This document shows, piece after piece, positions 5,066-8,124 of a DNA stretch of 8,124 bases. Location of the stretch: NCBI GenBank assembly GCA_002429045.1, contig DIYM01000142.1, forward strand, positions 1 to 8,124, written 5' to 3'. Position 1 is the stretch's first letter, and the number at the start of each line of letters is the position of its first letter. The position numbers and the translations under genes were made by a program. Under the pieces are notes generated by a model. That model saw only the letters and a program-made list of their open reading frames with translations. It ran no database searches and was not told the origin of the DNA. This stretch comes from Phycisphaerales bacterium UBA6054. Its GTDB lineage: Bacteria > Planctomycetota > Phycisphaerae > Phycisphaerales > UBA1924.

Positions 5066-7366
5066 ATGACAACCCAGAAGATCGTCGTCGAGAAGGAAAT
5101 CGGCGGCCGGACGATGCGCATCGAGACCGGCGAGGTCGCCAAGCTCGCCACCGCCGCCGTGCTCATCAGCCACGGCGACACCACCGTCATGTCCACCATG
5201 GTCCGCGCGGCGCCCCGCCCCGGGCTCGACTTCTTCCCCATGCAGGTCGACTACCGCGAGAAGCTCTCCGCCGGCGGCAAGTTCCCGGGCGGCTTCCGCA
5301 AGCGTGAGGGCGCCCCGAACGAAAAAGAAGTCCTCACCATGCGGATGATCGACCGCCCGATCCGCCCGCTGTTTCCTGACGGCTTCATCGAAGAGATCCA
5401 GCTCCAGAACTGGGTCATGAGCCACGACGGCGAGAACGACGCCGACGTGATCGCCGGCACCGGCGCCGCGGCCGCCCTCGCGATCTCCGACGCGCCCTTC
5501 CAGGGCCCGCTCGCCACGGTCCGCGTCGGACGCATCTTCACCGACGACGGCGCCAAGTACCTGATCAACCCGACCGTCTCGCAGCTCGAGTACTCGGACA
5601 TCGACCTGGTGCTCGCCGGGCATAAAGACGGCATCAACATGATCGAAGTCGGCGCCGCCGAGGTCGAAGACGCCGATGTTCTCGAGGCCATCAAGTTCGG
5701 GTACGAGGAGGGCATCAAGCCCATCATCGAGTTGATCGAGGAACTCGCCGAGAAGATGGGCAACCCCGAGCCCCGCCTCGGCGACCACATGAACGTCATC
5801 CCCGACGAGGTCATGGCCAAAGTCAAGGCCGCCTGCGAGAAGGAACTCACCGAGGCCCGCCAGATCAAGAGCAAGAACGAGCGCGGCGACAAGGTCGGCG
5901 AGATCAAAAAGGCGATGCTCAACGAGCACTTCCCCGAGCAGACCGACGGCACCGTCGAGGCCGCCGAAGCGTCCCGCACCGCCCGCAAGCAGGCCTCCGA
6001 GGCCTTCCGCACGCTCGAGAAAAAGATCACCCGCAGGCTGATCGTCGAGAGCGGCATCCGCGCCGACGGCCGCAAGCCCGAGGAGATCCGCCCCCTCGAC
6101 ATGCAGGTCGGCTACTTCCCCCGAACGCACGGCTCGGCGTTCTTCCAGCGCGGGGAGACCCAGTCGCTCGTCTCTTGCACCCTCGGCACCGGCAAAGACG
6201 AGCAGATCGTCGACGGCTTGCTCCCCGAGTACTCCAAGAAGTTCTACCTGCACTACAACTTCCCGCCGTTCTGTGTCGGTGAGGCGGGCCGCATCATGGG
6301 CCCGGGGCGCCGCGAGGTCGGCCACGGTGCTCTGGCCGAGCGGTCGCTGCTCGGCGTGCTGCCCAGCCCCGAGGACTTCCCCTACACCATCCGCCTCGTC
6401 TCGGACATCACCGAGTCGAACGGTTCGTCGTCGATGGCGTCGGTCACCGGCGGCTGCCTGGCGCTCATGGACGCCGGCGTCCCCATCGCCAACACCTGCG
6501 CCGGCATCTCCGTCGGGCGTTTCACCGACGACAACGACGAGAACGAGGTCTTCGTGACCGACATCATCGGCGAAGAGGACTTCTTCGGCGATATGGACTT
6601 CAAGGTGTCGGGCACCCGCGATGGCATCACCGGCATCCAACTCGACCTCAAGGCCCGCGGGCTGAACATGGATCAGGTCGAGCGGATCTTCGAGCAGGCC
6701 AAGAAAGGCCGCTTCGACATCATCGACCAGATGGAGAAGGTCATCCCCGCGCCCCGCGAGGAAATCAGCCGCTACGCGCCGCGTCTGCTCCAACTCAACA
6801 TCGAAGTGGAGAAGATCGGCAAGCTCATCGGCCCGGGCGGCAAAACCATCCGCGCCCTCCAGGACAAGTACGGCGTCAACATCGACGTCGAGGACGACGG
6901 CACCGTCCTGGTCTCCTCGCCCGACGCGGAGTCGGTCGAGAACGCCCAGGCCGAGATCGGCGCCCTCTGCGAAGACGTCAAGCCCGGCACCATCTACGAG
7001 GGCAAGGTCGTCAGCGTGAAAGACTTCGGCGCCTTCATCGAGATCGCGCCCGGGACCGACGGCATGTGCCACATCTCCGAACTCGGCGACGGCTACGTCC
7101 AGTCGGTCGGCGACGTTGTCAAGGTCGGCGATACCGTCAAGGTCAAGGTGATCCTCGTCGACGACCAGGGACGCATCAAGCTCAGCCGCAAGGAAGCCCT
7201 CTCCCCCGAAGAGCGTGAGAAAGAAAAGGCCGAGCGTGGCGAGCGACCCGAGCGTGCCGACCGTGACGGCGACCGCGAGGGGCGCGGGCGGGGCCGCGGG
7301 CGAGGCGGCCGGGGGGGCGGAAAGCGGAAGGAGTCGCCCGAGGGCGAGCCCGCCGCGGCAGAGTGA
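5066..7366 (+). CDS. pnp: Polynucleotide phosphorylase (PNPase)
   Basis: Trimeric 3'-5' exoribonuclease that uses phosphate to release nucleoside diphosphates in mRNA decay; the reaction is reversible. The protein is 766 aa against 711 in E. coli. The first RNase PH domain (about 12-145) carries VDYREKLSAGGKFPGGFRKR. An all-helical linker follows (about 240-325). The second RNase PH domain (about 330-550) has ESNGSSSMASVTGG and the catalytic segment around GDMDFKVSG; D505, D511 and K513 align with E. coli D486, D492 and K494. A KH domain (about 570-630) shows GPGG at 589-592. An S1 domain (about 641-708) starts GTIYEGKVVSVKDFGAFIEI. The last 50 residues are low complexity, first Glu/Arg/Lys-rich, then Arg-Gly-rich (GRGRGRGGRGGG), and absent from E. 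coli PNPase. Start is fixed by homology and AAAGGGA. A terminator follows. Confidence 0.98.
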   Translation: MTTQKIVVEKEIGGRTMRIETGEVAKLATAAVLISHGDTTVMSTMVRAAPRPGLDFFPMQVDYREKLSAGGKFPGGFRKREGAPNEKEVLTMRMIDRPIRPLFPDGFIEEIQLQNWVMSHDGENDADVIAGTGAAAALAISDAPFQGPLATVRVGRIFTDDGAKYLINPTVSQLEYSDIDLVLAGHKDGINMIEVGAAEVEDADVLEAIKFGYEEGIKPIIELIEELAEKMGNPEPRLGDHMNVIPDEVMAKVKAACEKELTEARQIKSKNERGDKVGEIKKAMLNEHFPEQTDGTVEAAEASRTARKQASEAFRTLEKKITRRLIVESGIRADGRKPEEIRPLDMQVGYFPRTHGSAFFQRGETQSLVSCTLGTGKDEQIVDGLLPEYSKKFYLHYNFPPFCVGEAGRIMGPGRREVGHGALAERSLLGVLPSPEDFPYTIRLVSDITESNGSSSMASVTGGCLALMDAGVPIANTCAGISVGRFTDDNDENEVFVTDIIGEEDFFGDMDFKVSGTRDGITGIQLDLKARGLNMDQVERIFEQAKKGRFDIIDQMEKVIPAPREEISRYAPRLLQLNIEVEKIGKLIGPGGKTIRALQDKYGVNIDVEDDGTVLVSSPDAESVENAQAEIGALCEDVKPGTIYEGKVVSVKDFGAFIEIAPGTDGMCHISELGDGYVQSVGDVVKVGDTVKVKVILVDDQGRIKLSRKEALSPEEREKEKAERGERPERADRDGDREGRGRGRGRGGRGGGKRKESPEGEPAAAE

Positions 7367-7374
7367 TCCCGCCG

Positions 7375-7388
7375 CCGCACTCGTGCGG
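7375..7388 (+). other. Small hairpin in the pnp 3' untranslated region
   Basis: CCGCA (7375-7379) pairs with TGCGG (7384-7388) around CTCG, 8 nt after the pnp stop. There is no T-run, so it is not a terminator by itself. It may protect the 3' end or be incidental in GC-rich DNA. Confidence 0.3.
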
Positions 7389-7438
7389 TGAACCGGCCCG
7401 CGTCCGATCCATCCAGCGGACCAGTTGTCCACAAGCCA

Positions 7439-7473
7439 AAGCCCCCGTGAGACATCTCACGGGGGCTTATTTG
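7439..7473 (+). terminator. Intrinsic terminator after pnp
   Basis: Perfect inverted repeat AAGCCCCCGTGAGA (7439-7452) and TCTCACGGGGGCTT (7455-7468) around CA. In practice the innermost pairs open to form a loop. The tail CTTATTT is short. The stem could also stop transcription coming from the right. Its tail runs into the -35 of the next promoter. Confidence 0.8.
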
Positions 7474-7498
7474 ACGCAGGGGTAGTTTGTGGTAACTT
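7471..7498 (+). promoter_or_regulatory. Sigma-70-type promoter for the cold-shock gene
   Basis: TTGACG (7471-7476, five of six matches), a 16-bp spacer, then TAACTT (7493-7498, four of six matches). Start is predicted near 7505. This is the clearest two-element promoter in the window and lies in its most AT-rich stretch. It implies a leader of about 87 nt before the ATG at 7592. Confidence 0.65.
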
Positions 7499-7504
7499 AG
7501 ACAA

Positions 7505-7591
7505 GTTATTGGCCGCTGACGCTGCTCGTGGGGAGTGCGTCGGGGCCGCGATCGAAAGGGCACTCGCTCTTGCCAGAACAGGGGACACACG
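7505..7591 (+). promoter_or_regulatory. Long 5' leader of the cold-shock gene
   Basis: GAGTGC (7533-7538) pairs with GCACTC (7560-7565), enclosing 21 nt that include a further GC-rich palindromic stretch. The Shine-Dalgarno AGGGGA (7580-7585) lies 6 nt before the ATG, outside this helix. Long structured leaders are typical of cold-induced csp mRNAs, where they act as RNA thermosensors. Whether this one responds to temperature is not visible from sequence. Confidence 0.4.
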
Positions 7592-7885
7592 ATGTCAGAC
7601 AGTCCCAACACACTCACCGGCGTCCAGGGTCAGGTCAAATGGTTCGATCCGCGCAAGGGGTTCGGCTTCATCATCGGGCCAGACGGGCAGGACATCTTTG
7701 TCCATTTCACCGTCATCGAGGGTGAAGGATTCCGGGTGCTCCGCGACGGGAGCACCGTGGTGTACAGCGCCGAGAACTCCGACAAGGGGTGGCGCTCGAC
7801 ACGGGTGGTGCATGTCCCGAGCGACTCGGACGCTCCCGAGGTCGTCGTGCCCAGGCGGACGTACTCGCGAACCCCGCGGCGCTGA
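7592..7885 (+). CDS. Cold-shock domain protein (CspA family)
   Basis: Small single-stranded nucleic-acid-binding protein, probably an RNA chaperone in the cytosol. The protein is 97 aa. The five-stranded cold-shock domain (about 10-75) starts VQGQVKWFDPRKGFGFI with RNP1 KGFGFI (22-27) and RNP2 IFVHF (35-39), then GEGFRVLRDGSTVVYS (44-59) and KGWRSTRVVHV (65-75). The usual closing KGPxAxNV is replaced by GWRSTRVVHV, a divergent fifth strand. A tail of about 22 residues, ending in the Arg-rich RRTYSRTPRR, extends beyond the usual 65-70 aa and may add RNA contacts. The ATG at 7592 is chosen because AGGGGA precedes it and the domain begins 10 residues later. A GTG at 7535 in frame would add 19 unrelated residues. 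Promoter and leader are its own, so it need not depend on pnp, its upstream neighbour. The exact paralogue cannot be named. Confidence 0.93.
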   Translation: MSDSPNTLTGVQGQVKWFDPRKGFGFIIGPDGQDIFVHFTVIEGEGFRVLRDGSTVVYSAENSDKGWRSTRVVHVPSDSDAPEVVVPRRTYSRTPRR

Positions 7886-7924
7886 CCGGTTCCTGCAGAG
7901 CGGCTCCTGCTGACCGGCTCCTGC
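7883..7924 (+). repeat. Three tandem 14-bp imperfect repeats at the csp stop codon
   Basis: Copies at 7883-7896, 7897-7910 and 7911-7924, each ending CGGYTCCTGC. Copies 1 and 3 (TGACCGGYTCCTGC) differ by one base. Copy 2 begins AGAG instead of TGAC. The stop TGA of the cold-shock gene is the first three bases of copy 1. A fourth copy may begin at 7925 (TGAT) and decay. Confidence 0.8.
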
Positions 7925-7930
7925 TGATCT

Positions 7931-7949
7931 CGGGCGGGATCCCTGCCCG
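7931..7949 (+). terminator. Possible hairpin terminator after the cold-shock gene, without T-run
   Basis: CGGGC (7931-7935) pairs with GCCCG (7945-7949) around GGGATCCCT, which itself is nearly palindromic. GGGGTGCGC follows rather than T residues, so intrinsic termination would be weak. It is the only stem of note between the repeats and the next start codon. Confidence 0.3.
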
Positions 7950-7958
7950 GGGGTGCGC

Positions 7959-7964
7959 AACAAT
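7959..7964 (+). promoter_or_regulatory. Weak candidate -10 for the gene at the right edge
   Basis: AACAAT ends 5 nt before the GTG at 7970. It matches four of six bases of TATAAT and repeats the geometry seen at kdsD, scpA and the aminotransferase gene. No Shine-Dalgarno lies between. Low weight on its own. Confidence 0.3.
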
Positions 7965-7969
7965 CGATC

Positions 7970-8124
7970 GTGATCATCGCCGTACAAAGCACATCCGACG
8001 CGTCGTTGCTGGTCGGCCTGGGGGTCGGGCTGATCCTCGGTGCGCTCGGCGGGGTGGTCGCGTCGCGGGTCATGGTGCGTCGTGCGATCGCCCGCCAGCG
8101 AGCCGCCGATCGTCGGGCTCGGGC
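7970..8124 (+). CDS. Membrane-anchored protein, N-terminal fragment, possibly RNase Y
   Basis: From GTG at 7970, 51 codons are open to the window edge. Residues 1-12 are polar, 13-35 form one hydrophobic Gly/Leu/Val segment (LLVGLGVGLILGALGGVVA), and 36-51 are strongly basic and helical (VMVRRAIARQRAADRRAR). This is the start expected of RNase Y: a short N-terminus, one membrane helix, then a charged coiled coil before the KH and HD domains. The KH and HD domains lie outside the window, so identity is a guess from the first 51 residues and from the RNA-decay neighbourhood. Any protein with an N-terminal anchor and basic coil would look similar. No better-supported start is seen upstream. Confidence 0.45.
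   Translation, partial: MIIAVQSTSDASLLVGLGVGLILGALGGVVASRVMVRRAIARQRAADRRAR

Noticed and set aside
4937..7432. 831-codon open frame on the minus strand antisense to pnp
   Set aside because: Its composition (Asp/Val/Leu/Gly/His repeats) is what results from reading the complement of GC-rich codons. pnp is unmistakable on the other strand and no family motif is seen.
1..8124. Mobile elements, CRISPR arrays, phage or toxin-antitoxin genes
   Set aside because: No transposase, integrase, repeat-spacer pattern or small toxin pair was seen. All confident genes are housekeeping types of uniform codon usage.

Overview
The window is visibly GC-rich (third codon positions nearly all G or C). It reads as chromosomal housekeeping DNA from a Gram-negative-type bacterium. 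KdsD next to an LptC-type protein implies an LPS outer membrane, ScpA implies an SMC-ScpAB condensin, and PNPase may sit close to an RNase Y-type protein. Together with protein style this suggests a planctomycete, perhaps of the Phycisphaerae. That placement is inference from gene content, not from a marker gene. I see no mobile element, CRISPR array, tRNA or rRNA.

Layout. (1) Positions 1-2101, minus strand: an envelope operon, kdsD (arabinose-5-phosphate isomerase, 355 aa) followed 31 bp later by an LptC-type LPS export protein that runs off the left edge, at least 334 aa and still open. (2) Positions 2102-2153: a 52-bp divergent promoter region. (3) Positions 2154-2951, plus strand: scpA (265 aa). 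It ends base-to-base against the stop codon of (4) a class I aminotransferase of the AspC type (432 aa) on the minus strand, 2952-4250. (5) Positions 4251-4468: a divergent control region with an 18-bp perfect palindrome, a sigma-70-type promoter and a leader hairpin for (6) rpsO (ribosomal protein S15, 89 aa), which ends at a strong intrinsic terminator. (7) After a 327-bp intergenic region comes pnp (polynucleotide phosphorylase, 766 aa) with an Arg-Gly-rich tail and its own terminator. (8) A small cold-shock-domain protein (97 aa) follows, with its own promoter and a leader of about 87 nt. (9) At the right edge is the start of a membrane-anchored protein that may be RNase Y.

The genes fall into two themes. 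The left third serves the outer membrane: KdsD makes the Kdo precursor and the LptC-type protein helps move LPS. The right half concerns RNA and translation: S15, PNPase, a cold-shock RNA-binding protein and possibly RNase Y. ScpA and the aminotransferase sit between them. The most interesting feature is regulatory. kdsD, scpA and the aminotransferase each have a TANNNT -10 element ending 5-6 nt before the start codon and no clear Shine-Dalgarno sequence in between, as expected for leaderless mRNAs. rpsO, pnp, csp and lptC instead have purine-rich Shine-Dalgarno sequences. I found no convincing evidence of a wholly new multi-gene system here.
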